Assembly (NCBI GenBank): GCA_947457075.1
Contig: CANGUG010000002.1
Coordinates: 62,001 to 126,000, forward strand
From: Bacteroidota bacterium
GTDB lineage: Bacteria; Bacteroidota; Bacteroidia; Chitinophagales; Chitinophagaceae
DNA length: 64,000 nucleotides
Reading direction: 5' to 3'
In this document: piece after piece, positions 8,274-16,780 of the stretch
Numbering within the stretch: the first letter of the stretch is position 1
Layout of the letters: each line of letters opens with the position of its first letter
Made by a program: the position numbers and the translations under genes
The notes under the pieces: generated by a model
What the model saw: only the letters and a program-made list of their open reading frames with translations
What the model was told of the DNA's origin: nothing
The model's database searches: none

Positions 8274-10793
8274 ATGGGTGCAATAGAAGCGCGCGCTAGT
8301 AAAATTAATAATGGTATGCAAGTTTTAAAATTTGGAGGAAGTTCTGTTGGAAGCGCCGAAGCAATTGCTAAAGTGGTGGATATCGTTATCGAATCTATTC
8401 AAAAAGAACCGACTATTGTTGTCGTGTCAGCAATGAGTGGGGTAACCGACCAATTATTAATGTTGGCGCAAAGTGCATCACAGGGAAATGAAGCGTATAA
8501 AACCATTATACAAAATATTGAACAAAAACATTTGGATGCAGTGCGTGCCTTGTTGCCAATACAAGCACAGTCGGCTACCTTAAGTTTGGTAAAGCAAACT
8601 ATTAATGAATTAGAGGCTAACTGTGAAGGACTTTTCATGTTAAAAGAATTGTCCAATCGCATGCAGGATAAAATTGTAAGTTTTGGTGAAATATTATCCT
8701 CTAAAATAATTGCTGCCACTTTTGCGTCTAAAGGAATTAAGCAACAATGGGTGGATTCCAGATTGTTAATTAAAACCAATTCAAATTACGCTAGTGCAGT
8801 ATTGGATAAGGACTTAACAACAAAAACAATACAAACTTATTTTGCAAGCGAGGAGAATAATAAGTTTGATTTGTATATGGCTCCAGGATTTATAGCTTCT
8901 GATTCCGAAGGCAACACAACTACATTGGGTCGTGGTGGCTCCGATTATACAGGTGCTATTTATGCTGCAGCAGTAAAAGCAACGGCTTTAGAAATATGGA
9001 CCGATGTAAGTGGCATGATGACTGCTGATCCAAGAATGGTAGTTAATGCAAAAGAAATTCCACAAATTTCTTATCAGGAAGCCATGGAGTTATCCCATTT
9101 TGGGGCCAAAGTTATTTATCCGCCAACCATACAACCGGTAATGCACCAAAATATACCAGTATGGATTAAAAATACTTTTGAACCAAGTCATCCTGGAACC
9201 TTAATTAAAAATGAATCACTGAGCGATACTAATTTTATCAGAGGCATTTCCAGTATCAAGGACATTTGTTTATTGAGTTTGGAAGGAAGTGGAATGGTGG
9301 GTATTCCAGGTTTTTCAAAACGACTATTTGATGCTTTAGCAAAAAAGCAAATCAATATAATTTTAATCACACAAAGTTCCTCTGAGCATTCTATATGTGT
9401 GGGGGTAAATGCCAACGACGCTTATCAAGCAAAGCTAGCAGTAGATGCCGAGTTTGAACCAGAAATTAATACACAAAAAGTAGATCCACTTATTGTAGAA
9501 AAAGAGGTAGCTATTTTAGCATTAGTGGGTGAGCAAATGAAAAATCACCCAGGGGTGAGCGGTAAAATGTTTGGTGTGTTAGGGCGCAATGGTATTAATG
9601 TGAGAGCCATTGCACAGGGTTCTTCCGAAAAAAATATCACTGCCGTTATTGCATCAACAGATGTTAAAAAAGCCATCAACGTATTACACGAAGAGTTTTT
9701 TGAAACCTCTTACAAGCAAGTAAATGTATATATAGCAGGCGCAGGAAATGTAGGCGGAAAATTATTGTCACAAATACAACAGCAGGTAGCGTTTTTAAAA
9801 AAATCAATGCGCTTACAAATTAATATTGTTGGTATAGCCAATAGCAAGAAGCAATTAATAAATATCGAGGGCATCGATTTATCCAATTGGAAGGATCAAT
9901 TAGCGGCAGCCCCTACGGGCACTACTGCCGATTATATTGCTACGATTATAGAAAACAACTTACGTAATTCCATATTTGTGGACGTAACTGCCCATGAAAC
10001 AGTTGCTAATGTATATGCGCAATTATTAGAAAAAGCAGTATCGGTAGTAGCTTGTAATAAAATTGCATGTTCTTCACCTTATGAAAATTATGCCAAATTA
10101 AAAAGCTTGGCACGCGCCTTTAATGCTTCCTTCCTATTTGAAACCAATGTAGGAGCAAGTTTGCCCATTATAGGTACTTTAAACGATTTAATTCGAAGTG
10201 GTGATCGCATACATACTATTGAAGCAGTGTTATCGGGTACATTAAACTTTGTATTTAATAATTATGCGGGCGGAACCGATGGAAAATCTTTTTCGGCGGT
10301 GGTAAGACAGGCACAATTGGAAGGCTATACCGAGCCAGATCCTAGATTAGATTTAGGGGGAACCGATGTAATGCGTAAAATAATGATATTGGCAAGAGAG
10401 GCGGGTACCAAATTAGAAATGAGTGATATTGTGAATGAAGGTTTTTTACCAGCAAGTTGTTTTGAAGGAACAGTAGAAGATTTTTATGCTGAAATGGAAA
10501 AGCAGGAAGCCCATTTTAAGCAATTATATGATGCTGCGGCAGCAGCGGGTTGCAAGTTAAAGTTTGTAGCCAAATATGAAAGCGATGAAAATGGAACCAC
10601 AAAAGCAAAAGTAGGATTACAACATATACAACCGAGTTCCGACTTTTATCATTTATATGGCAAAGACAATTTAGTATTGTTTTATAGTATGCGTTATCCT
10701 GAATTGCCAATGGTGATTAAGGGAGCAGGTGCCGGTGCTGATGTAACTGCATCGGGGGTATTTGCAGATATTATCAGAGCAGCAAGGGTTTAA
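8274..10793 (+). CDS. thrA: Bifunctional aspartate kinase / homoserine dehydrogenase
   Basis: This fused enzyme catalyses the first and third steps from aspartate to homoserine. The N-terminal kinase starts with VLKFGGSSVGSAEAI (about residues 17-31) and has the LGRGGSDYTGAIYAAAV nucleotide-binding block (about 222-238). Two ACT repeats follow in the middle (about 320-465, including GVSGKMFGVLGRNGINVRAIAQGSSEKNI in segments). The homoserine dehydrogenase half begins with a Rossmann strand, VNVYIAGAGNVGGKLL (about 483-498), and ends near 839. The ATG at 8316 would give an E. coli-like start, MQVLKFGG; 8274 is the longer option. It lies 16 bases after ilvA. Confidence 0.96.
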   Translation: MGAIEARASKINNGMQVLKFGGSSVGSAEAIAKVVDIVIESIQKEPTIVVVSAMSGVTDQLLMLAQSASQGNEAYKTIIQNIEQKHLDAVRALLPIQAQSATLSLVKQTINELEANCEGLFMLKELSNRMQDKIVSFGEILSSKIIAATFASKGIKQQWVDSRLLIKTNSNYASAVLDKDLTTKTIQTYFASEENNKFDLYMAPGFIASDSEGNTTTLGRGGSDYTGAIYAAAVKATALEIWTDVSGMMTADPRMVVNAKEIPQISYQEAMELSHFGAKVIYPPTIQPVMHQNIPVWIKNTFEPSHPGTLIKNESLSDTNFIRGISSIKDICLLSLEGSGMVGIPGFSKRLFDALAKKQINIILITQSSSEHSICVGVNANDAYQAKLAVDAEFEPEINTQKVDPLIVEKEVAILALVGEQMKNHPGVSGKMFGVLGRNGINVRAIAQGSSEKNITAVIASTDVKKAINVLHEEFFETSYKQVNVYIAGAGNVGGKLLSQIQQQVAFLKKSMRLQINIVGIANSKKQLINIEGIDLSNWKDQLAAAPTGTTADYIATIIENNLRNSIFVDVTAHETVANVYAQLLEKAVSVVACNKIACSSPYENYAKLKSLARAFNASFLFETNVGASLPIIGTLNDLIRSGDRIHTIEAVLSGTLNFVFNNYAGGTDGKSFSAVVRQAQLEGYTEPDPRLDLGGTDVMRKIMILAREAGTKLEMSDIVNEGFLPASCFEGTVEDFYAEMEKQEAHFKQLYDAAAAAGCKLKFVAKYESDENGTTKAKVGLQHIQPSSDFYHLYGKDNLVLFYSMRYPELPMVIKGAGAGADVTASGVFADIIRAARV

Positions 10794-10826
10794 TGAAAAT
10801 TAATAAAAGTAAAAAGCGTATCAATA

Positions 10827-11843
10827 ATGGTTCCTGTTCATCAATGGATTAAAATAAAAGCCCCTGCTACCGTAGCGAATATGGTATGTGGATTTGATAT
10901 TTTGGGCTTTGCGGTGAACAATCCATATGATGAAATGGAAATGCGATTGGTGAATTTGACTCCGGGACAGGCCCCCATTACTATAATTAATATTGACGAT
11001 TATCAATTGCCTACTGAACCGGAAAAGAATGTAGCGGGTGCAGCGCTCATTGCACTTATTGAAGAATATACCGCCAATAGTCTTATTGAAAAATCATTGT
11101 CTGCAGCATCAGATTCTGCTGCCAAAAATGATTTGATCGATTTTTCTGTTATTGGATTTGAAGTAAAAATAAATAAGCTAATCAAACCTGGTAGTGGTGT
11201 GGGTTCTAGCGCTGCAAGTAGCGCAGGGGCAGTGGTGGGTGCCAATTATTTATTGGGTAACCCTTTTTCAAAGGACGACTTAGTGCGTTTTGCCATGAAT
11301 GGTGAAAAAGTAGCTTCTGGTGTAAAACATGCCGACAATATTGCCCCTTGTATTTATGGGGGTGTCACCTTGGTAAGGCAAATATATCCTTTGGAAATAA
11401 TTACCCTTCCTTCACCTGATTTATATGCGACTATTGTACATCCTCAAATTGAAGTGCGCACTGCAGATGCAAGAAGTATCTTAAAGCAAAATGTACAATT
11501 AAAAGATGCCATTAAGCAATGGGGAAATATCGCTGGTTTGGTAGCGGGTTTAATGAAAGGTGATTATGATTTAATTGGAAGAAGTTTGGAAGATGTGATT
11601 ATTGAGCCAGTGCGTTCTATTTTAATTCCTGGATTTGATGATTTAAAAAAAGCCTGTAAGTTGGTAGGGGCATTAGGTGGAGGCATTTCTGGATCTGGAC
11701 CTTCTATCTTTTTTTTAAGTAAGGAAAAAGAAACTGCATTGGCTGTGGAACAAGAAATGATAAACTTATATACAGGCTTGGGTTTAGCGCATCATACTTA
11801 TGTGACTACCATTCATCAAACGGGAGTAGAAATAACCGAATAA
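10827..11843 (+). CDS. thrB: Homoserine kinase
   Basis: A GHMP-superfamily kinase that phosphorylates homoserine with ATP. The 338-residue protein has the N-terminal IKIKAPATVANMVCGFDILGFAV strand-turn, the GHMP phosphate loop KPGSGVGSSAASSAGAVVGAN (about residues 118-138) and the C-terminal GALGGGISGSGPSIFFL motif (about 285-301). It is slightly longer than E. coli ThrB, partly through an insert after residue 80. It lies 33 bases after thrA and 55 bases before thrC, giving the classic thrABC order. Confidence 0.95.
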   Translation: MVPVHQWIKIKAPATVANMVCGFDILGFAVNNPYDEMEMRLVNLTPGQAPITIINIDDYQLPTEPEKNVAGAALIALIEEYTANSLIEKSLSAASDSAAKNDLIDFSVIGFEVKINKLIKPGSGVGSSAASSAGAVVGANYLLGNPFSKDDLVRFAMNGEKVASGVKHADNIAPCIYGGVTLVRQIYPLEIITLPSPDLYATIVHPQIEVRTADARSILKQNVQLKDAIKQWGNIAGLVAGLMKGDYDLIGRSLEDVIIEPVRSILIPGFDDLKKACKLVGALGGGISGSGPSIFFLSKEKETALAVEQEMINLYTGLGLAHHTYVTTIHQTGVEITE

Positions 11844-11898
11844 TAAAATACAGATATACTCAACAAGTGATCATAAATAGTAGATTGAAAATAGACAG

Positions 11899-13263
11899 AT
11901 GCAATATTATAGTTTAGGAAAACAATCCCCCGCCGTAGATTTTAAAACAGCTGCCATTACTGGTCAAGCGCCGGATAAAGGATTGTATTTTCCAACAAGC
12001 ATCCCTAGGTTTACGGCTGAACAAATTGAAAGGTTCAAAACATTAGATAAAGCAAGTATAGCTTTCGAAGTAATGAAGCCCTATGTAGGTGGTACCATCG
12101 ATGATGCTTCCTTACAACAAATTTGCGCAGAGACGATTAATTTTGATTTTCCTTTAGTTCCAATAACTAATACAATTGCTTCTTTAGAATTATTCCATGG
12201 CCCAACATTGGCCTTTAAGGATGTGGGTGCAAGGTTTATGAGTAGGTGTTTAGGTTATTTTTCAAAACAGGCGGCTGCGGAAAAAGTACAGAATACTGCG
12301 CAAATTAAAAGCGAACAAAAAGTTGACAATCCATTATTGCAAACTAAACCCTCTACGGTATTGGTAGCTACCAGTGGTGATACTGGTGGTGCGGTGGCGA
12401 ATGGATTTTTAGGGGTGGAAGGTGTGGAAGTGATTATTTTATATCCCAAAGGAAAAGTAAGTCCTATCCAGGAATTACAATTAACTACTTGCGGACAAAA
12501 TATTACTGCATTAGAAGTGGAAGGAAGTTTTGACGATTGTCAAGCTATGGTGAAAGATGCCTTTATGGATGGGGAATTAAATGCTGCTTATCATTTAACC
12601 TCAGCCAACTCCATTAATGTAGCACGATGGTTGCCACAACAATTGTATTATTTTTTTGCATGGCAACAGTGGGTTGCAAAAAATGGGGATGCTATTCCAA
12701 TGAATATTGTGGTACCCAGTGGCAATTTTGGCAATATTTGTGCAGGTATGATGGCAAAAGCAAGTGGTTTACCATTAGGCCACTTTGTAGCAGCATGTAA
12801 TGATAATAATGTAGTGACTAGGTATTTGTCAACGGGTAATTATGCAATTCAAAAATCAGTAGCCACGGTATCCAATGCAATGGATGTAGGTAATCCAAGC
12901 AATTTTGTACGCATTATGGAAATGATGCAAAACAATTTTGAGCAGTTAAAGAAGGGGTTAAGTAGCTATAGCTATAACGACATAAGTACGCAAGCAACTA
13001 TTACGCGTGTGTACAAGGAATATGGATATACCTTAGATCCCCATGGTGCGGTGGCGTTTTTAGCTGCTGAAGCATTTAATCAACCAGCCATTATTGTAGA
13101 AACAGCACATCCTGTTAAATTCCCCGAGGTAGTGGAAACAGCAATAGGTCAAACAATTGCTATACCCCCATCAGTTCAATTTTTATTAGACAAAGAAAAA
13201 GTAGCTATTCCAATGGGTGCTAGTTTCGAAAAATTTAAAAATTGGATGTTATCAAAACTGTAG
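11899..13263 (+). CDS. thrC: Threonine synthase
   Basis: A PLP enzyme that converts O-phosphohomoserine to threonine. The 454-residue protein carries the N-terminal YYSLGKQSPAVDFKTAAITG segment, the PLP lysine K107 in FHGPTLAFKDVGARFM, the ATSGDTGGAVANGF loop (about residues 153-166) and the SGNFGN phosphate-binding turn (about 274-279). Its length fits the fold-II threonine synthases of E. coli type. It is the last gene of the amino-acid cluster and is followed 67 bases later by a strong terminator. Confidence 0.96.
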   Translation: MQYYSLGKQSPAVDFKTAAITGQAPDKGLYFPTSIPRFTAEQIERFKTLDKASIAFEVMKPYVGGTIDDASLQQICAETINFDFPLVPITNTIASLELFHGPTLAFKDVGARFMSRCLGYFSKQAAAEKVQNTAQIKSEQKVDNPLLQTKPSTVLVATSGDTGGAVANGFLGVEGVEVIILYPKGKVSPIQELQLTTCGQNITALEVEGSFDDCQAMVKDAFMDGELNAAYHLTSANSINVARWLPQQLYYFFAWQQWVAKNGDAIPMNIVVPSGNFGNICAGMMAKASGLPLGHFVAACNDNNVVTRYLSTGNYAIQKSVATVSNAMDVGNPSNFVRIMEMMQNNFEQLKKGLSSYSYNDISTQATITRVYKEYGYTLDPHGAVAFLAAEAFNQPAIIVETAHPVKFPEVVETAIGQTIAIPPSVQFLLDKEKVAIPMGASFEKFKNWMLSKL

Positions 13264-13330
13264 GTGTAATTGGTTTTTAATTCAAACTTTAATTATATAC
13301 ATTACGAAAGTATTTTACCATGAAAATATA

Positions 13331-13356
13331 AAGGGCGACTTGAAAGAGTCGCCCTT
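13331..13356 (+). terminator. Intrinsic terminator after thrC
   Basis: A perfect ten-base inverted repeat, AAGGGCGACT (13331-13340) and AGTCGCCCTT (13347-13356), encloses a six-base loop and runs into further T residues. It lies between the convergent thrC and the minus-strand nitroreductase gene. The A-run at its left edge means it could also stop transcription from the other side. Confidence 0.9.
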
Positions 13357-13433
13357 TTGTGTAGCATTGCTTGCTTGGGTACTAACCCAACTATAAAATC
13401 TTGTACCTATTTAAGTATCTACTAATTGGATAC

Positions 13434-14063
13434 TTATTTTTTGATAATTAATTTGTCTGCAGTGCGTCTTACTTTTAATGCACCTGATAAATAATCATTT
13501 GCTGCGTCTCTGTAACCTAATGTTAAAGCAACGGTTGCATGTAAACCTTGTGCTGCTAATCCTAATTCAGCATCTACTGCAGCAGGGTTAAATCCTTCCA
13601 TTGGTGTACCATCTACTTGCTCGCTAGCAGCAGCTACTAAAGCAAAACCTAAAGCGATATAAGTTTGTTTAGCTGCCCAAATTTGTAATTGCTCGGGAGT
13701 TTGATTTGCAATAGCCCCTTTTACATAACCAGCAAAATCTTTTAATGCATCTACAGTTACTCCTCTTTGTTCGGCAATTTCTTGCATGTATGCATCAACA
13801 CTTGCTTCATTAATTGTTGTGTGTGCTGCAAAAATAACTACGGCACTTGACTCAACAATTTGAGGTTGATTGTAAAAATGAGGTTGTAATTTTTTTCTAG
13901 TTTCCTCGTCTTCAATTACCAAAATACTGTAAGGTGTTAAACCAAACGAGCTGGGTGCTAAACGGGTAGCTTCTAAAATGGTATCCAAGGTTTGAGCAGG
14001 GATTTTGGATCCGTTCATTCTTTTTACAGCGTAACGCCACTTTAATGCATCTAATAAATTCAT
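13434..14063 (-). CDS. NAD(P)H-dependent nitroreductase-family oxidoreductase
   Basis: The 209-residue protein belongs to the FMN-binding NfsB-like nitroreductase family. Visible family features are the N-terminal KWRYAVKRMNGSKI with the R-Y-x-V-K/R FMN-phosphate pattern, the helix EATRLAPSSFGLTPYSILVIED (about residues 31-52), the central KQTYIALGFALVAAASEQVDGTPMEGF (about 131-157) and an LGYRDAANDY segment near 187. Proteins like this reduce nitroaromatics, quinones or flavins; the natural substrate here is unknown. It is a single gene on the minus strand, convergent with thrC, with its own promoter-like element upstream. Confidence 0.9.
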   Translation of the reverse strand: MNLLDALKWRYAVKRMNGSKIPAQTLDTILEATRLAPSSFGLTPYSILVIEDEETRKKLQPHFYNQPQIVESSAVVIFAAHTTINEASVDAYMQEIAEQRGVTVDALKDFAGYVKGAIANQTPEQLQIWAAKQTYIALGFALVAAASEQVDGTPMEGFNPAAVDAELGLAAQGLHATVALTLGYRDAANDYLSGALKVRRTADKLIIKK

Positions 14064-14097
14064 ATTGATTGTTTTATGTTAATTAATGTTTGAACAT

Positions 14098-14105
14098 CAA
14101 AATTA
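14098..14105 (-). promoter_or_regulatory. Bacteroidota -7 element for the nitroreductase gene
   Basis: Read on the minus strand the octamer is TAATTTTG, matching the Bacteroidota sigma consensus TAnnTTTG. A TTG triplet lies 22 bases further upstream (14128-14130), slightly far for the -33 box. The element is 34 bases before the start codon at 14063. Confidence 0.5.
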
Positions 14106-14288
14106 CAACATTCACTGCTTTTCACCAAGTATTGTTGTTGTTGACCATTCAAATACTATAACCCTATTTTCTCTAAATTGTTCAAAATCAATACCTTAAA
14201 TTAAATATAGGATCCTGTCGCAAGGTATAAATACTTGATAATGGATGTTTTGGAACGGTAAATTCATGATTCATTAAAATCAAATGTT

Positions 14289-14963
14289 ATGCAACCAAAA
14301 CCCTTTTTCTCTTTATTTATCTTTTGCACTTTTCTGTCCTTTGGCTGTACAAAAACGCAAACCGTACCCGAACCAATGCTTCAAGTGCCCCTTTCACAGG
14401 ATACCCATTTTATCCAACTGGTTCAATTGGAACAAAACTTTAGCCAATCTATTGAAGCATTAGCAGCGCGTAAGGGTTTGACTATTTTCGAATTCAAAAA
14501 TAAAATCGAATCCCTAAATGATAATCAGCTACATTCAACTAAGGGAATGGATGCTTTTAACGAATTTATGGGGGCTGAAAATATTTTGTATGTAAAACAA
14601 TACGCTAAAAATTATCAAATGCATTGGAAACAAATCAACACAAAATACAATGATGTTTCAATGCAAAGTATTCAAAAAGCTTGTGAACAATTGTATGCAC
14701 AAAGTTATAATAGTGTTACCCCTACAGGCAGTTCCTTATTTTCGGTTGCAAGCAATTCCTTGAATGCTGTTAATAAAAATGATCATTGTGGTTGGAGATT
14801 TCCATTGTGTATGGCTGCAGCTACTTCGGGTGCTATACTTTGTCATGCAGCTTGTATTGGTGGTACTGCTGGTTTAGGAACACCCGCTTGTATTTTATTG
14901 TGCGGTACCTTACAAGCAGCAGGTGGCGTTGCTTGTATTGATAATTATTGTCCATTACCTTAA
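14289..14963 (+). CDS. Lipoprotein with cysteine-rich Gly/Ala C-terminal domain
   Basis: I do not recognise a named family. The 224-residue protein starts with a lipoprotein signal peptide ending at C20 (LSFGC), so it is probably anchored to a membrane and exposed to the periplasm or surface. Residues 40-160 are polar and helical. The last 58 residues change character sharply: eight cysteines (167, 174, 185, 189, 201, 205, 216, 221) in a Gly/Ala-rich hydrophobic stretch. That tail recalls processed bacteriocins of halocin-C8 type, a resemblance from memory that has not been searched. A 55-residue two-TM gene follows after nine bases. Alternatives are a disulfide-bonded surface domain or a spore-coat-like structural tail. 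Confidence 0.7.
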   Translation: MQPKPFFSLFIFCTFLSFGCTKTQTVPEPMLQVPLSQDTHFIQLVQLEQNFSQSIEALAARKGLTIFEFKNKIESLNDNQLHSTKGMDAFNEFMGAENILYVKQYAKNYQMHWKQINTKYNDVSMQSIQKACEQLYAQSYNSVTPTGSSLFSVASNSLNAVNKNDHCGWRFPLCMAAATSGAILCHAACIGGTAGLGTPACILLCGTLQAAGGVACIDNYCPLP

Positions 14964-14972
14964 ATCAATATT

Positions 14973-15140
14973 ATGAATAAAACTTTCTCCCTTGCAATTA
15001 TGGTGTATCTAATGATTTCAGTTTTGTTTTTTAAAAAAATCATTCAAACGGATGCTGGCCTAATTAGTTATTCTGTTATTAGTATAGGTATGCTATTATA
15101 TTTATTTTACTCTGCGAGAAAAAAGAAAACTTTAGATTAA
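14973..15140 (+). CDS. Small two-TM membrane protein
   Basis: A 55-residue open frame starts with ATG nine bases after the upstream lipoprotein stop and ends with TAA. It reads MNKTFSLAIMVYLMISVLFF, then a short loop KKIIQTDAG, then a second hydrophobic segment LISYSVISIGMLLYLFYS and a basic tail ARKKKTLD. The pattern is two membrane helices with both ends inside by the positive-inside rule. The close spacing suggests co-transcription with the cysteine-rich lipoprotein, and the size and topology would suit an immunity or accessory protein. No homology is claimed. Confidence 0.6.
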   Translation: MNKTFSLAIMVYLMISVLFFKKIIQTDAGLISYSVISIGMLLYLFYSARKKKTLD

Positions 15141-15203
15141 TTCCACCCATATTTGCAAGTACTCATTGAATGTTTGTTATTTTTAAGGACAAAATTCAAA
15201 TCC

Positions 15204-16331
15204 ATGCTTTCATTTATGCATAAGTGGTTTACTTTAAGTGGTGTATTGCTTTTATTGGCTGTATATTCAATGAATACAGGGTTTGCGCAAGCAAATACCT
15301 CCTTGCAAAAGCAACCTGCCCCCAATGTTATTATCATCACCACCGATGGTTTTAGGTGGCAGGAGGTTTTTGGCGGAATGGATACTTCCTTGGCCAATCA
15401 TCCAAAATTCAATCAAGGGGATAGTACCTATATTTATAATAAGTATGGCGCAAAGGACTTGAGCGCAAGACAAAAACAACTAATGCCTTTTTTCTGGAAT
15501 CAAATTGCAAAGGAGGGCATGTTGTTTGGCAACAGGTATGTGGGCAACAAAGTGGATGTTGCGAACCCGCATTGGTTTTCTTATCCTGGTTACAATGAAA
15601 TATTAACGGGCTATCCGGACTCGGCCATCAATTCCAATGACTATATGCCGAATCCCCATAACAATGTATTGGCTTTTTTAAATGCACAAGCAGCTTATAA
15701 AAATAAAGTGGCTGCCTTTGGCGCATGGGATGCTTTTGATCGAATTTTAAATGAGAAAGTTTCGGGATTCCCCGTGATTAATGGATTTGAATCCATCACG
15801 CAATTATTGCAAGACCCTGTAGCAAAAAGCATAAGTGAAGGCTTAAAGGATTCTTATAAACCATTTAAGGAAGTAGAATGTTTGGATGTATATACTCATC
15901 AACAAGCATTTCATTATTTGAAAAACAAACAACCCAAGGCTTTGTATATTAGTTATGGTGAAACCGATGAGTGGGCACATCATGCACATTACAGGGATTA
16001 TTTAGACGCAGCACATCAGGTAGATGCATGGATTGCGCAAATTTGGAATTGGGTACAATCTACTCCTGGCTATAAGGACAACACTTTTTTATTGGTGACC
16101 ACCGATCATGGGAGGGGATTTAAGGAGGCTTGGACCGATCATGGTGCCGATGTAAATGGTGCTTCCAGTATTTGGTTTGCTTTAATGGGCCCCAATTTAC
16201 AACGCATCGGTGCCCTAGGCGCACAAACCAATCCGGGACAATGGTACCAAAAGCAATTGGCGGCTACCCTTACTAAATTAATGGGTAATCCTTTTATAGC
16301 CAATCATCCTATTGGCAGCCCCATTTATTAG
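15204..16331 (+). CDS. Secreted alkaline-phosphatase-superfamily hydrolase
   Basis: The protein (375 residues from ATG 15204; ATG 15216 is also possible) begins with a signal peptide, about MHKWFTLSGVLLLLAVYSMN then GFAQ. The first metal-binding strand is VIIITTDGFRWQEVFGG and a likely nucleophile region is WFSYPGYNEILTGYPD. Later come the metal ligands YGETDEWAHHAHYRDY and VTTDHGRG, with a final TDHGAD histidine. This order fits the phosphodiesterase/nucleotide-pyrophosphatase, sulfatase and alkaline phosphatase superfamily. The substrate is unknown; a periplasmic phosphate-ester scavenger is reasonable. The reading frame is open back to a TTG at 15153, but that would bury the signal peptide. 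Confidence 0.8.
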   Translation: MLSFMHKWFTLSGVLLLLAVYSMNTGFAQANTSLQKQPAPNVIIITTDGFRWQEVFGGMDTSLANHPKFNQGDSTYIYNKYGAKDLSARQKQLMPFFWNQIAKEGMLFGNRYVGNKVDVANPHWFSYPGYNEILTGYPDSAINSNDYMPNPHNNVLAFLNAQAAYKNKVAAFGAWDAFDRILNEKVSGFPVINGFESITQLLQDPVAKSISEGLKDSYKPFKEVECLDVYTHQQAFHYLKNKQPKALYISYGETDEWAHHAHYRDYLDAAHQVDAWIAQIWNWVQSTPGYKDNTFLLVTTDHGRGFKEAWTDHGADVNGASSIWFALMGPNLQRIGALGAQTNPGQWYQKQLAATLTKLMGNPFIANHPIGSPIY

Positions 16332-16359
16332 CAGCTATGTATTTTTTATAATATTACCG

Positions 16360-16367
16360 TAACTTTG
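16360..16367 (+). promoter_or_regulatory. Bacteroidota -7 element
   Basis: TAACTTTG matches TAnnTTTG and lies ten bases before the ATG at 16378. That predicts a very short leader and a transcription unit including the small secreted protein, the TonB receptor and the M20 peptidase. No clear -33 TTG was seen at ideal distance. Confidence 0.5.
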
Positions 16368-16377
16368 ATTTCTACAA

Positions 16378-16719
16378 ATGTTACAAAACAGGTACATACG
16401 ATCCTTTTTAGCGAGCTTTATGCTTGTGGTATTTGCTTTTAGCATTACACCGCAAAAAAATATCCATGATTTTGTTGCCAAGCATATTGACCCGACCACC
16501 TGTTCGGTGCATGTTAATTTGCCTATTGAGCAATTAGAAAATACAAGCATCCATTGTTCTTTTGATCAATTGGTGGCTACCTCTCCTTTTGTACAGTATA
16601 ATTTTGAAATAGTACTCAATGCCCCAGCAACTGCTATCATTAAAAATGATTCAGGCATTTGGCGTAAAGAAAGCAGTACCTTATCTCATTTTGATTCCCG
16701 CGGGCCACCCATTATATAA
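16378..16719 (+). CDS. Small secreted protein of unknown function next to TonB receptor
   Basis: The 113-residue product has an N-terminal signal peptide or anchor (YIRSFLASFMLVVFAFSITP). It then has possible metal ligands: the pattern HDxxxKHxD near residues 30-38, CSVH near 43 and IHCSFDQL near 57-64. It ends RGPPII. I recall small Bacteroidota proteins with HD...H.D and HC motifs encoded just before TonB-dependent receptors, often in metal-handling contexts, but no named family can be asserted. The receptor gene starts 61 bases downstream. A periplasmic metal-binding or chaperone role is an inference. Confidence 0.6.
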   Translation: MLQNRYIRSFLASFMLVVFAFSITPQKNIHDFVAKHIDPTTCSVHVNLPIEQLENTSIHCSFDQLVATSPFVQYNFEIVLNAPATAIIKNDSGIWRKESSTLSHFDSRGPPII

Positions 16720-16731
16720 TTGAATTTTGAA

Positions 16732-16748
16732 ATGTGCCCTGTGCACAT
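16732..16748 (+). promoter_or_regulatory. Inverted repeat before TonB receptor gene
   Basis: ATGTGC (16732-16737) and GCACAT (16743-16748) form a six-base stem with a CCTGT loop, followed by GG and a T-rich stretch. It could be a weak partial terminator lowering receptor expression or an operator. The spacing to the receptor ATG at 16781 is 32 bases. Confidence 0.3.
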
Positions 16749-16780
16749 GGTTTTATTTTATCAATTTCAATATATAATTT

